Source of the DNA: DATDPM01 sp963841995
Lineage (GTDB): Bacteria; Pseudomonadota; Alphaproteobacteria; DATDPM01
Direction of reading: 5' to 3'
DNA: 64,000 bases
Assembly: GCA_963841995.1 (NCBI GenBank)
Contig: CAWJEX010000006.1
Span: 34,738 to 98,737, forward strand
Within the stretch, counting starts at the first letter, position 1. Every line of letters begins with the position of its first letter. Below the pieces are notes generated by a model that saw only the letters and a program-made list of their open reading frames with translations, was not told the DNA's origin and searched no databases. Of the stretch, positions 55,289 to 64,000 are shown piece after piece. A program made the translations under genes and the position numbers.

Positions 55289-56836
55289 GTGCGGGATCGA
55301 ATTCTGATTCTCGATTTCGGGTCGCAGGTGACCCAGCTCATCGCGCGGCGCGTGCGCGAGACCGGGGTCTATTGCGAGATCCATCCCTGCACGATGAGCG
55401 CCGACGCGATTCGCGCTTTCAAACCGGCGGCCATAATTTTATCCGGCGGACCGGCTTCGGTCACCACGGCGGAGAGTCCCCGCGCGCCGCAATTGGTTTT
55501 CGATCTGGGGATACCGGTCCTCGGCATCTGCTACGGCGAACAAACGATGTGCGCGCAATTGGGCGGCGTGGTCGAGCCCGGAAACACCCGGGAATTCGGC
55601 CGGGCGTTTCTCGACGTGGTCAACGACTGCCTGCTGTTCGACGGGGTCTGGAAAAAAGGTATGCGCGAACAAGTCTGGATGAGCCACGGCGATCGGGTCA
55701 TCAGCCTGCCGAAAGAATTCCGCGTCGTCGGCACAAGCGAGGGCGCGCCCTTTGCTGCGATCGCCGACGACAAACGGAGATTTTACGGCCTGCAGTTCCA
55801 TCCCGAAGTCGTGCACACGCCCCACGGCGCCGCCTTGATTCGCAATTTTACCCACGCCATCGCCAAATGTCGGGGCGATTGGACGATGGCCGCATTCCGC
55901 GAACGCGCCCTGATCGATATTCGCGCGAAGGTGAAAAAAGGCCGGGTGATTTGCGGGCTTTCCGGCGGCGTCGACTCGGCGGTGACCGCGGCCCTTCTGC
56001 ACGAAGCGATCGGCGATCAACTTCTCTGCGTGTTCGTCGATACCGGACTTTTGCGCGAGGGCGAAGCGGAAGAAGTCGTTGACGTCTTTCGCGGCCATTA
56101 CAATATTCCGCTGGTTCACCGCGATGCCGGCGCGTTGTTCTTGAAAAAGTTATCCGGCGTCACCGATCCCGAGCAGAAGCGCAAAATCATCGGCGCCACC
56201 TTCATCGACGTGTTCGACGAGGAAGCGAAAGAAGCGGGTGGCGCGGATTTCCTCGCCCAAGGGACGCTCTATCCCGATGTGATCGAATCGGTTTCGGCCC
56301 GCGGCGGGCCGAGTGTCACCATCAAATCTCATCACAATGTCGGCGGCTTGCCGGAGCGCATGAAGTTGGTGCTGGTCGAACCCTTGCGGGAATTGTTCAA
56401 GGACGAGGTGCGCGCCCTTGGCCGTGAATTGGGCTTGCCGGAGCGCATGACGGCGCGCCATCCATTTCCCGGACCGGGGCTGGCGATCCGTATCCCCGGG
56501 GAAATCACCGCGAAGAAATTGGCGATTTTGCGCCGGGCCGACGCGGTTTATCTCGAAGAAATCCGCAATGCCGGGCTTTACGACGCGATTTGGCAGGCCT
56601 TCGCCGTGCTCCTTCCCGTGCGAACCGTCGGCGTGATGGGCGATGAGCGGTCTTATGACTATGTATGCGCGCTCCGCGCCGTCACGTCCCAGGACGGCAT
56701 GACTGCCGATTATTTTCCGTTCCCCCATGAATTCCTCGGCCGGGTCGCAACCCGGATCATCAACGAGGTGAAGGGCATCAACCGGGTGGTCTATGACGTG
56801 ACCAGCAAACCGCCCGGCACCATTGAGTGGGAATGA
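55289..56836 (+). CDS. guaA: GMP synthase (glutamine-hydrolysing)
   Basis: GuaA converts XMP to GMP. The 515-residue protein has the class I amidotransferase domain (ILDFGSQVTQLIARRVRETG; nucleophile Cys81 in GICYGEQTMC; HPEVVHT with His and Glu), then the ATP pyrophosphatase loop GLSGGVDSAV, and the C-terminal dimerisation end VVYDVTSKPPGTIEWE. GTG 55289 is the start, behind AGGCAG. Its stop overlaps the ATG of the DUF1289 gene. Confidence 0.96.
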   Translation: MRDRILILDFGSQVTQLIARRVRETGVYCEIHPCTMSADAIRAFKPAAIILSGGPASVTTAESPRAPQLVFDLGIPVLGICYGEQTMCAQLGGVVEPGNTREFGRAFLDVVNDCLLFDGVWKKGMREQVWMSHGDRVISLPKEFRVVGTSEGAPFAAIADDKRRFYGLQFHPEVVHTPHGAALIRNFTHAIAKCRGDWTMAAFRERALIDIRAKVKKGRVICGLSGGVDSAVTAALLHEAIGDQLLCVFVDTGLLREGEAEEVVDVFRGHYNIPLVHRDAGALFLKKLSGVTDPEQKRKIIGATFIDVFDEEAKEAGGADFLAQGTLYPDVIESVSARGGPSVTIKSHHNVGGLPERMKLVLVEPLRELFKDEVRALGRELGLPERMTARHPFPGPGLAIRIPGEITAKKLAILRRADAVYLEEIRNAGLYDAIWQAFAVLLPVRTVGVMGDERSYDYVCALRAVTSQDGMTADYFPFPHEFLGRVATRIINEVKGINRVVYDVTSKPPGTIEWE

Positions 56837-57045
56837 CGATGGCGGATCCGAAATTCGCACCCGAGAATATCGAATCGCCTTGCGTCAAGATTTGCGCGCT
56901 GGATGCGACTCGGACTTATTGCGTCGGTTGCTTTCGCACCCGAAACGAGATCGGTCGATGGCGTGACGCGTCCGACGATGAAAAGCGCCGGATCAGGGCG
57001 ACTGCGACAATGCGGGCCCTCCAAGCCGGGCACAAGATCAAGTAA
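56833..57045 (+). CDS. DUF1289 small cysteine-rich protein
   Basis: This 70-residue protein carries the DUF1289 motif: SPCVKICALDATRTYCVGCF, then RTRNEIGRW. Four cysteines probably bind a metal. The start ATG overlaps the guaA stop (ATGA), so it is coupled to guaA. The function of the family is unknown; it is widespread in Proteobacteria. Confidence 0.85.
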   Translation: MTMADPKFAPENIESPCVKICALDATRTYCVGCFRTRNEIGRWRDASDDEKRRIRATATMRALQAGHKIK

Positions 57046-57095
57046 CCTGGGTTATCCCTTAAGGCCATAAGGTCAGGGATGTTGAGGAGGAACTC

Positions 57096-57449
57096 ATGAC
57101 AATGAAAAAGACGATGGCAGCCGCTGCGGCATTGGTATTCGCCCTTGCGGTCACGAGTTTTGCCGCTTTCGCGGCGAGCAGTTGGGAAGGGGTCTGGAAG
57201 GTGAAGGACACGGCTGGCCAACCCTTCGAGATCACGCTCTCGGGCGACGGCAAGGCGAAATCGAGCCTTCACAAGGAAATGGTCGGGACGTGGAAGGAAG
57301 ATGGCGGTGCTGCCGTCATCACGTGGGCGACCGGCTGGACCACCAAGATCGCCAAGGAGGGCGACCACTACAAGAAGACCGGCTTCCGCAAGGGTCAGCC
57401 CCTCGACGGCCCGCCGTCCAACAGCTCGGACGCGGAGAAAGTAAAATAA
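57096..57449 (+). CDS. Small secreted protein of unknown function
   Basis: The 117-residue protein begins with a signal peptide (MKKTMAAAAALVFALAVTSF...AFA). The mature part (SSWEGVWKVKDTAGQPFEIT, WATGWTTKIAKEGDHYKKTG) looks like a small beta-barrel with repeated G-W-K patterns, such as lipocalin-like or DUF families. GGAGGAAC stands before the start. I do not recognise a named family. Confidence 0.7.
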   Translation: MTMKKTMAAAAALVFALAVTSFAAFAASSWEGVWKVKDTAGQPFEITLSGDGKAKSSLHKEMVGTWKEDGGAAVITWATGWTTKIAKEGDHYKKTGFRKGQPLDGPPSNSSDAEKVK

Positions 57450-57479
57450 TCGCCCGGTTTCGAGTTGGGCGGTTTCGGG

Positions 57480-57686
57480 TTAGGTAAAGCCTAGCGGGCG
57501 CTGTAAACCCGCGGTGCCCATTTGGCGACGGTCTTTTTCGGGACCGTCGCGGCGGGGGCCGGGTTCTTGAACTCGGGCAAGGGCACCCGCAAAAGCCTGG
57601 AAACGGCGTTCGATTTCCTTGCGCTGTTCCGCCGTCAGATCCTCGTCGCGGATACGCGAAAAGTCCATGTGTCGAAGCTCGGTCAT
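57480..57686 (-). CDS. Small conserved hypothetical protein, probably frameshifted
   Basis: The frame begins MTELRHMDFSRIRDEDLTAE and continues QRKEIERRFQAFAGALA. From there a one-base shift near 57585 gives EFKNPAPAATVPKKTVAKWA followed by PRVYSAR, which looks more like a natural C terminus than the listed frame. The first part is charged and helical. No function is known. Confidence 0.5.
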   Translation of the reverse strand: MTELRHMDFSRIRDEDLTAEQRKEIERRFQAFAGALARVQEPGPRRDGPEKDRRQMGTAGLQRPLGFT

Positions 57687-57758
57687 CGGCTTGCTCCGGA
57701 GGGAAGCGAGGGCTCGAGAATTGCGCCGAGTGGTTAATAAGACCTTAATTTTGGCCTA

Positions 57759-58806
57759 GAGCCTGATTGTTTTTTTCTGAATCGATTGGGGATTCCCAAA
57801 AGGCCGCGGGTCTGATTCAAGATGCTGGCTGGAATTGGAGGCCAGCATCGATGGCTCGAGCCTATTCACTTGATCTGCGGGAACGTGTGGTGGTGGCGGT
57901 CGCGGCGGGCGGCAGTTGCCGGTTTGTCGCTTCGATCTTTGGCGTCAGCGTCGCCAGCGTGGTGAAATGGTCGCAGCGGTTCCGCACGACGGGGAGCGCC
58001 GCGGCCCGGCCGGTAGGCGGGAGAAGGCCCTATGCGCTTGCCGGCGAACGGGGCTGGCTTCTCGCCCGTCTCGCCGAGAAGCCGGACCTAACCTTGCGAG
58101 CGCTGGTGGCGGAGTTGGACGAGCGCGGGATCGCGGTCAGCTACTACGCGGTCTGGCACTTCTTCGAGCACGAAGGCATCAGCTTCAAAAAAAAGTCTGC
58201 ACGCCAGCGAACAGGACCGGCCGGACGTGGCACGCCGCCGCGCCCGGTGGAAGCGGCATCAAGGAAAACTTGATCCGGCGCGGCTTGTCTTCATCGACGA
58301 GACCTGGGCGAAGACCAACATGACCCGCACCCACGGCCGTAGCCCGCGCGGCAAGCGCCTCGTCGCAAAGGTTCCGCAGGGACGTTGGCGAACCCTGACC
58401 TTCCTCGCCGCCCTGCGCTCCGATCAGGTCACCGCTCCTTGCGTCTTCGACGGGCCGATCAATGGGGCGAGCTTCCTCGCCTATGTCGAGCAGGTGCTCG
58501 TGCCGACGCTCAAGCCAGGCGACATCGTCATCTTGGATAATCTCGGCTCGCATAAGGGCCGTACCGTGCGCCGCCTCATCCGCCAGGCCGGGGCCAAACT
58601 CTTCTTCCTGCCGCCCTATAGTCCGGACCTCAATCCCATCGAGCAGGTCTTCGCCAAGCTTAAAGCGCTCCTGCGCAAAGCCGCCGAGCGAACCGTCGAA
58701 GCAACATGGCGCCGTATCGGCTCGCTGCTCGACAACTTCCCGCCCCAAGAATGCGCGCACTATCTCGCCAACGCAGGATATGCTTCAGCGTAAAACAATC
58801 ATGCTC
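57759..58806 (+). mobile_element. IS630-family insertion sequence, copy 2 (1048 bp)
   Basis: TA flanks the element at 57757-57758 and 58807-58808. The ends begin GAGC(C/A)TGATTGTTTT. The subterminal block CTGAATCGATTGGGGATTCC is shared with copy 1 at 23.5 kb, though the transposases are clearly different proteins. The element lies in core DNA, 43 bases from the end of the Sel1-repeat gene. Confidence 0.88.
57851..58793 (+). CDS. IS630 transposase, two overlapping frames joined at an A8 run
   Basis: Frame one gives MARAYSLDLRERVVVAVAAG to EGISFKKK, the DNA-binding half. Frame two gives VFIDETWAKTNM, VILDNLGSHKGRTV and PDLNPIEQVFAKLKAL, the DDE half. The change is +1 at eight adenines (58187-58194), the same place and length as in copy 1. 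Fused length is about 313 residues. Confidence 0.85.
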
Positions 58807-58848
58807 TAGCTCGGACCCGGTTCCGGCGTTAACGATTGGGAATCACCG

Positions 58849-60066
58849 CTATTTCGTCAGCGAAATCGGCTTGCCGGCGTCTTGGGCCGGCGGCGGCGCC
58901 AGGCTGCTTGCCGGTGCCGGAGCGCCAGTCGGGGTTAAAATCGGTGCGAGGTCGCTGCTTGCTGGGACGGCTGTGGGAAGAGAAGCGGGTGCACCGGCCT
59001 CGGCGGCGTTGGCCGGCGGTGTCTTGGCCGCGGCGCCGATCCTCCCGGTCGTGTCCTCGCCATTGATTGCATCGGTTTTAGCGGCCGCTTTTGCCGTTTT
59101 AGCGACGGATAGGCCGGCCGTGCCGGTGGACGGCTTCGCTTTTGCGTTCGGCGCCACGGGCGGGGTCGGCGCGGGGGCCGCTGCGGCGGTGGGCGGCGTC
59201 GGCGCGGTGGGCGGCGTCGGAGCCGTCGGCGTGATCACCGACGTCTTTTCGGCCGCATGATTCTTCTTGGTTCCCGAATCCGCGGACGCCGATTCCGGTT
59301 TGGGCGCCGATTCTACATTCGCTGATTTGGGGGCCGAGGATTTGGCGATGGCCGATTTGGGTTGCCAGTTGACCGCCAGCGTCTGGGCATTCTCGATCTG
59401 CTCCTTGGTCATTTTGCGAGCGAGCTGATCGCGATTTTCCGCCGCCGCCTTGTCGCCCTGGGCCGCCGCTAAATTGAACCACATATGTGCCTGGACGAAG
59501 TCCTGCAGGGTGGCGGTTCCCGTCGCATACATGATTCCGAGGTTAAGCTGCCCTTCGGCCAAACCTTGGTCGGCGGCAAGGTGATAGAGCCGGAACGCCT
59601 CGGGATCGCTTTGGTCGACGCCGAGGCCCTTCTGATAGAGGTAGCCGAGATGGGATTGGGCGCGGGCATCGCCCTTGTCGGCGGAGCGCTTCAGCCATTT
59701 CTCGGCCTCGGCATAATCCTGAGGCACGGCACGGCCAATGCCATAAAGCACGCCGATTTCGAACTGGGCTTCGCGAAGACCGTGATCGGCCGCTTTTTGA
59801 ATCCACACGACCGCATGGCGCTCGTTCTTTTTCACACCCGTGCCGTCGAGCATCATCATCCCGAGGCCGAATTCGGCGCCCGCGTCGTTCCGGGCTGCCA
59901 AGAGCTGCCATTCCTTAAAGGCGTTGGCGAAATCGCCGCGCTCGAAGGCCGCTTTGCCCTTGTCCTCGGCGGCCAGCGCCGGAGTCACGAGGATCGCGGC
60001 GGCAAACCCGGCCAATCCCCCGGCAAGCCCAAATAATCTACGGAAGTTCAAAATCTTGCGCCGCAT
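58849..60066 (-). CDS. Sel1-like repeat protein with Ala/Pro-rich tail, secreted
   Basis: The 405-residue protein has a signal peptide (GLAGFAAAILVTPALA) and then four to five Sel1-type TPR repeats (GAEFGLGMMMLDGTGV, AQFEIGVLYGIGRAVPQDYA, AQSHLGYLYQKGLGVDQSDP, GQLNLGIMYATGTATLQDFV). From about 255 on it is low-complexity Ala/Pro/Lys. It is probably a periplasmic scaffold. The tail composition, with repeated PTAPTPP, suggests a flexible wall- or membrane-spanning linker. Confidence 0.85.
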   Translation of the reverse strand: MRRKILNFRRLFGLAGGLAGFAAAILVTPALAAEDKGKAAFERGDFANAFKEWQLLAARNDAGAEFGLGMMMLDGTGVKKNERHAVVWIQKAADHGLREAQFEIGVLYGIGRAVPQDYAEAEKWLKRSADKGDARAQSHLGYLYQKGLGVDQSDPEAFRLYHLAADQGLAEGQLNLGIMYATGTATLQDFVQAHMWFNLAAAQGDKAAAENRDQLARKMTKEQIENAQTLAVNWQPKSAIAKSSAPKSANVESAPKPESASADSGTKKNHAAEKTSVITPTAPTPPTAPTPPTAAAAPAPTPPVAPNAKAKPSTGTAGLSVAKTAKAAAKTDAINGEDTTGRIGAAAKTPPANAAEAGAPASLPTAVPASSDLAPILTPTGAPAPASSLAPPPAQDAGKPISLTK

Positions 60067-60145
60067 CTTCCTTTACCGAAATTTAAGCCAGCGGGCCCAA
60101 GCTAGGTTGCGGGGCCACGTAGTTCCCCTGCCAGGAGCCCGTTCC

Positions 60146-60416
60146 ATGACCCATTTCTTTCCGTCCGGCGATCATCCCCAAGGCTGGAAACTCGAAGATC
60201 TCCTTTCCGAGATTCAAAGCGACATCATCCGCCGCTCGGAAAAGATCGTGGACGACACGCGCCCGCAAGCCCGAGCCGTGCTCCATAACAACATCGAAAT
60301 CATGAGCATGCTGACCCAGTGCATCCACAAGGCGATGGATTTCGACCAAGATTCTGGAAAGCCTGGGACGCAGCAAATCGGACCATGGGGGAACCCCCCG
60401 CATCGGCCATCTCTAA
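60146..60416 (+). CDS. Conserved small protein, frameshifted
   Basis: The gene starts MTHFFPSGDHPQGWKLEDLL and continues SEIQSDIIRRSEKIVDDTRP to IHKAMD. One extra T near 60343 breaks the frame; without it the end is STKILESLGRSKSDHGGTPR and IGHL with a stop at 60414. Restored length is about 89 residues. The protein is helical and seems conserved in Alphaproteobacteria; its role is unknown. Confidence 0.6.
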
Positions 60417-60457
60417 ACGCCGAATTTTCGCCGCAAAATTTTCTCGAGGTAAATTTT

Positions 60458-60803
60458 CTAGACGTTCGAAACCACGAGCCGCAACACCGGCTCGAGCGAG
60501 GCGAGCACCGCGGAAAGCGTGCGCGCCTTTTTCAAAATCCGCCGTCCATCGAACAGGATATAATGGCCGGCCACCTCGGCCGAATCCGCGCATTTCGCGA
60601 TGGCGAAGACCGGCCGCCCCTCGGACCGGCAAAAGACCGAAAACACCGCCATACCGACACCGTGATCGATCGCGTAATCGCGCCAATCCCCGCTGGCAAC
60701 ATGGCGTGAATAAAGCGCGAGCAGCAGATTTAACTCTTCGCGGCCGAAGGTGATTTCGGCGCTGCGAATACTTGCGGTCGGCGAGACGGATCAGCGTCGC
60801 CAT
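60458..60803 (-). CDS. DUF2794 protein, frameshifted near start
   Basis: The start frame reads MATLIRLADRKYSQR; one extra C near 60757 shifts it, and the continuation is EITFGREELNLLLALYSRHV, then DYAIDHGVGMAVFSVFCRSE and KKARTLSAVLASLEPVLRLV. This is DUF2794, a family confined to Alphaproteobacteria, about 115 residues long. Its function is unknown. It converges on the preceding small gene. Confidence 0.75.
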
Positions 60804-60856
60804 CGGCGGTGTCACATAAGAGACCAAAAGCCCGAAAACCAATGGTTGTCCGGGTT

Positions 60857-61279
60857 TTAGTGTCCCTTATTTTCACCGTCCCGTAAAGCAAGCGATGACG
60901 AGGAGTCAGGCTCCGCAGGCCGCGGCCAGGCGACCTGGTCGGTATGGGGATCGTAAGGATTCGGGGTCGCATAGCAGGTGATTTCGCCCAAGGTGTGATA
61001 GCAATAGGTCTGATCGGACTCGGCAACTATGGTTGTCGAGTTTTTGTCCAGACACATTTTCTTGTCCTTTATCAGCCGCAAGCTCGAACAATCCTTGTTC
61101 ATGATCTGCGACATGACGTGATCGGGGATGGTTTTGTCGGTTTCCATCACGCTGATGATCGACGCTCCGGCCATGATGGCGACGTTTTCCGGCGTGCACC
61201 CGGCGACAAACAGGAGCGCCGGAATCAGGGCGATTCCCACTCGCAAAGTGCGCCGTGCGTTTTTTCCCGCGTTTTTCAT
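60857..61279 (-). CDS. Putative lipoprotein, conserved in Alphaproteobacteria
   Basis: The 140-residue protein has a signal peptide ending in the lipobox FVAGC (Cys28). The mature part reads ASIISVMETDKTIPDHVMSQ, KDCSSLRLIKDKKMC and YCYHTLGEITCYATPNPYDP, with five further cysteines. The VxTDKTI.DH and C..L elements recur in alphaproteobacterial lipoproteins of unknown function. It should be anchored to the envelope. Confidence 0.7.
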   Translation of the reverse strand: MKNAGKNARRTLRVGIALIPALLFVAGCTPENVAIMAGASIISVMETDKTIPDHVMSQIMNKDCSSLRLIKDKKMCLDKNSTTIVAESDQTYCYHTLGEITCYATPNPYDPHTDQVAWPRPAEPDSSSSLALRDGENKGH

Positions 61280-61539
61280 GGCGATCCCTGGTATTCGGGG
61301 CGGAATTTGCAGCCCGCCGCCAACGCCGATTATCGGCGAGGACGCGTTAATATTGGGTTAGGACAAGACCGTGGAACGGGTATTCCGGCGATCCGACGGT
61401 ATATAAAAATATTGCGTAATAACAGTGGCTAACGATAGTCTCTCCAAGTAACTTATGAACTGTCGGCGGTTGAACCCGTTCGGTAAATCGTCGATCATCG
61501 GCAACCGGCATTGAGAATCGGATTTGGGAGGCTTGGGGC

Positions 61540-62088
61540 ATGGCGGTGACCGCACCGGTTTGCGATTTCGGCTGGAAAGCGCGGGACTTCAGTCTTCGCG
61601 GCATCGACGGCAAGACCTATCGCTTGGCGGACGTGAAGGGCGCCCACGGAACTCTGGTCATGTTCATTTGCAATCATTGCCCCTATGTGAAGGCGACAAT
61701 CGCCCGTATCGTCCGCGATGTGTGCGAATTGACGCCCCAGGGGATCGGCGCCATTGCCATCATGTCCAACGATACGGCGGCCTACCCCGAGGACTCCTTC
61801 GACAAGATGAAGGATTTCGCGGGTCAGAACGCCTTTCCCTTTCCTTATGTCATTGACGAAACCCAGGAAACGGCGCGCGCCTATGGAGCCGTTTGCACGC
61901 CCGATTTTTTCGGTTTCAATAGCGCGCTGGAGCTGCAATACCGGGGTCAGCTCGACGATGGCCGGATGAACGCTGACCAAGTCACCCGACGCGATCTCTA
62001 CGAGGCGATGTCCGGGATCGCCAAGACCGGCCGGGGGCCCGCACGCCAATTGCCGAGTATCGGCTGTTCCATCAAATGGCGGGAATAG
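61540..62088 (+). CDS. Thioredoxin-fold (AhpC/TSA-type) protein
   Basis: The 182-residue protein has a peroxiredoxin/thioredoxin fold without signal peptide. The active motif CNHCPYVK (about residue 46) replaces WCxxC. It is typical of a conserved group of redoxin-domain proteins. A second Cys lies in AVCTPDFFGF. It probably reduces thiols or peroxides in the cytoplasm. The gene stands alone. Confidence 0.85.
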   Translation: MAVTAPVCDFGWKARDFSLRGIDGKTYRLADVKGAHGTLVMFICNHCPYVKATIARIVRDVCELTPQGIGAIAIMSNDTAAYPEDSFDKMKDFAGQNAFPFPYVIDETQETARAYGAVCTPDFFGFNSALELQYRGQLDDGRMNADQVTRRDLYEAMSGIAKTGRGPARQLPSIGCSIKWRE

Positions 62089-62122
62089 AGAGGAATCGGG
62101 AAATCTCTGGTCGCCCGGCACT

Positions 62123-62386
62123 CTATCGATGCAATCGGTTCCAAAGAATGGCAAAGGTGTAGCCGAAGGCGTAACCGACGGCCGAGGTGATAGCGATCAA
62201 AAGCAGCGCCCGGCCAGGACCAAAATTGTTGATGACGTAGACCGGTTTGATGAAGTGAATCCAGAACAGGAAGTCGATAAGGGCTTGCGCCCAGCCCAAA
62301 GCGACCAGGATTGACCAAAGCAGATGCCAGCCGCCGAAAAACGACCCCAACGCCAAGCCTGCCGTATTCGGATTTATGGGCGCCAT
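62123..62386 (-). CDS. Small membrane protein
   Basis: The 87-residue protein has two to three hydrophobic segments: GSFFGGWHLLWSILVALGWA, DFLFWIHFIKPVYVI and LLLIAITSAVGYAFGYTFAI. It resembles conserved hypothetical inner-membrane proteins. I do not know its function. Confidence 0.65.
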   Translation of the reverse strand: MAPINPNTAGLALGSFFGGWHLLWSILVALGWAQALIDFLFWIHFIKPVYVINNFGPGRALLLIAITSAVGYAFGYTFAILWNRLHR

Positions 62387-62566
62387 GATTCCTCGCTTCG
62401 CTCCGGTCGAGATCTGGATGCCTGGTTGGTCGGGGAGGGCGTATATCAGGCCCGATCCGCAACGATTGGACTTTGCGGCGGCCGACCGGTGGCGTTTGCC
62501 AACGGCAGGCAGGATCGCTATTTTACCGGTCCCGCGCGATCGGCCAGCTTATAATGGGAGACATTG

Positions 62567-63208
62567 GTGTCCGACGTCTTTAAAGAAGTCGACGAGGATC
62601 TGCGCCGCGATCAACTCGATAGGTTGTGGCGGCGGTATGGGGCCTATGTCATCGCCGGCGCGGTCGCGATCGTTCTGGCGACCGCGGCTTATGTGTATTG
62701 GCAGAATTACCGGATCAAGCAGGTCATGGCCGAAGGAGATGCATTTTTCCAAGCCGTGATACTGCGCAATGCCGGCCAGGAGCGCGAGGCGGCGCAGGCC
62801 TTTTCGGCGCTGGCCGACCGTAGCAGCGACGGTTACGGCATGCTGGCCCGGTTCAATGAAGCGAGCACGTTGGCCGATCGCGGCGAATTGGCTCAGGCGG
62901 TCGATATCTATGACCAGCTTTCATCCTCGGCGAGTGACCGGACTTTCCGGGACATCGCGACTCTCTGTTCGGCCTCGCTCAGTCTCGATACGGTCGACCC
63001 GGCGGAACTCAAAGCGCGGCTCGATCCGATTGCGGCTCCCGACAATCCGCTGCGCTTCTCGGCTCGGGAATTGCTGGCGCTGCTGGCGCTGCGCAAGGGC
63101 GATTCCGCGGTCGCCAAGCAAATGTTCACTGAACTTTCGACCGATAAATCGGTTCCCCAGGGAATTCGCACCCGCGCCCAGGAAATGCTGCCGACCTTCG
63201 GTTCATGA
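62567..63208 (+). CDS. YfgM-like tetratricopeptide membrane protein
   Basis: The 213-residue protein starts with a cytoplasmic lead (VFKEVDEDLRRDQLDRLWRR), one membrane helix (VIAGAVAIVLATAAYVYW) and a periplasmic TPR-like domain. E. coli YfgM has the same plan and helps proteins leaving the Sec translocon. The gene precedes bamB, as yfgM does in many bacteria. GTG 62567 follows GGGAG by 7 bases; TTG 62564 is the alternative. Confidence 0.85.
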   Translation: MSDVFKEVDEDLRRDQLDRLWRRYGAYVIAGAVAIVLATAAYVYWQNYRIKQVMAEGDAFFQAVILRNAGQEREAAQAFSALADRSSDGYGMLARFNEASTLADRGELAQAVDIYDQLSSSASDRTFRDIATLCSASLSLDTVDPAELKARLDPIAAPDNPLRFSARELLALLALRKGDSAVAKQMFTELSTDKSVPQGIRTRAQEMLPTFGS

Positions 63209-63230
63209 TGCGGATGTTTCTGTCGGACCG

Positions 63231-64000
63231 ATGCTTCCCGTGCTGAATTCCGATCGCCGCGGGTTGCGGATTCGAGACGCCCTCTACGTATCGGGGATTC
63301 TTGTCGCGGTGCTGCTGCTTTCCGGCTGCGAAGACAAGAAGGTGCCGTTGAAGGGCGAGCGGATTCCCATTCTCGTTCACGAAAATGAGATCGTTCCCGA
63401 TCTGGCACTCGTGAATATACCGGTGACCTTGCCGCGCCCCGCGGAGAATTCCGAGTGGTCGCAGCCCGGCGGCAATGCCGAACATGACATGGAGCATTTG
63501 GGAATACCCAACTCCCTCAGACGCGCATGGCGGGTTGCTATCGGCTCGGGGACCAGCGGAGATGAAGGATTGCTGGCGCAGCCGGTGGCGGCGGCGGGCA
63601 AAGTCTTCACCATGGATTCCGAATCGGAAATCCGCGCCTTCGACGCCACGGACGGAAAGCGTCTTTGGAGCGCCGACGTGTTGGATTCGGATGAAGCCGA
63701 TAGCTCGCTTGGCGGCGGTCTCGCCTTCGGAGACGGCCGGCTTTACGTCACCACCGGTTACGCCCTCGTCTTTGCCCTCGATCCCGAAACCGGCAAGGAA
63801 ATTTGGCACCAGCAGATTTCAGGGCCAATTCGCTCGGCACCCGCATTCTCGGACGGTCGGATTTATGCCGTTACCATCGACAACGAACTCTATGCGCTCG
63901 ATGCCGCAACCGGAAAAACGATTTGGACGCATTCCGGCATCTCGGAAGCCGCCGGGCTTCTCGGCGGTTCGGCGCCCGCGGTCTCGGGTACGAGCGGATG
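63231..64000 (+). CDS. bamB: Outer-membrane assembly lipoprotein BamB (partial, 3' end outside window)
   Basis: BamB is the beta-propeller lipoprotein of the BAM complex. The gene begins with a signal peptide ending in the lipobox LLSGC (Cys33). PQQ-type propeller blades follow: IRAFDATDGKRLWSADV, LVFALDPETGKEIWHQQI and LYALDAATGKTIWTHSG. The frame is open to the right edge. Its position after the YfgM-like gene, usually followed by der, supports the call. ATG 63231 is likely; GTG 63240 is an alternative. Confidence 0.88.
   Translation, partial: MLPVLNSDRRGLRIRDALYVSGILVAVLLLSGCEDKKVPLKGERIPILVHENEIVPDLALVNIPVTLPRPAENSEWSQPGGNAEHDMEHLGIPNSLRRAWRVAIGSGTSGDEGLLAQPVAAAGKVFTMDSESEIRAFDATDGKRLWSADVLDSDEADSSLGGGLAFGDGRLYVTTGYALVFALDPETGKEIWHQQISGPIRSAPAFSDGRIYAVTIDNELYALDAATGKTIWTHSGISEAAGLLGGSAPAVSGTSG

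Noticed and set aside
57449..57480. CGCCC/GGGCG stem between convergent small genes
   Set aside because: The stem is only five base pairs and no T-run follows, so a terminator call is not supported.

Overview
The window looks like alphaproteobacterial DNA of fairly high GC content. The right end carries genes in an order and with families typical of Alphaproteobacteria: guaB, an RsmB-type rRNA methyltransferase, guaA, a DUF1289 gene, DUF2794, a YfgM-like protein and bamB. I cannot place it below class with confidence; a Rhodospirillales- or Rhizobiales-like organism is my inference.

A tRNA-Gln gene (49684-49757, minus) separates two kinds of DNA. To its left (about 1-49.6 kb) lies accessory, mosaic DNA: stress and storage genes, insertion sequences, toxin-antitoxin and Fic genes, and many gene fragments. 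To its right (about 49.9-64 kb) lies compact housekeeping DNA interrupted by one IS630-type element. A 5'-part integrase remnant sits directly beside the tRNA. A 20-base sequence touching the tRNA 3' end recurs exactly at 6.1 kb and in decayed form at 20.0 kb, as expected of old integration sites.

Left part, in order: the end of an F1 gamma subunit gene (probably of an N-type ATPase); a ClC chloride transporter; hemA and IS4 fragments; a molybdopterin oxidoreductase; a universal stress protein; a class I PHA synthase whose nucleophilic Cys is Arg; an Lpp-like lipoprotein between two broken L,D-transpeptidase genes; a second universal stress protein; an HlyD/ABC-2 efflux operon; decayed TA, HNH and transposase genes; phosphoenolpyruvate synthase; an IS630 element; and a glycogen cluster (glk fragment, malQ, glgX, glgB, glgP, divergent glgA, and pgm split by an IS21 element). 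After these come class I fructose-bisphosphate aldolase, a thiE stub, and a TA/Fic island (hicAB, fic, higBA, fic). At least six FNR/FixK-like palindromes precede or separate the storage and stress genes, so I infer a low-oxygen survival regulon that joins PHA, glycogen, gluconeogenic PEP supply, stress proteins and envelope functions.

Many otherwise well-conserved genes carry one single-base frameshift, nearly always an extra base: both L,D-transpeptidases, the HlyD gene, an ABC permease, ppsA, glgB, ppx, rlmE, DUF2794 and others. Either the sequence contains insertion errors or the genome is decaying. Entries below describe the reconstructed genes and give the lesion positions.
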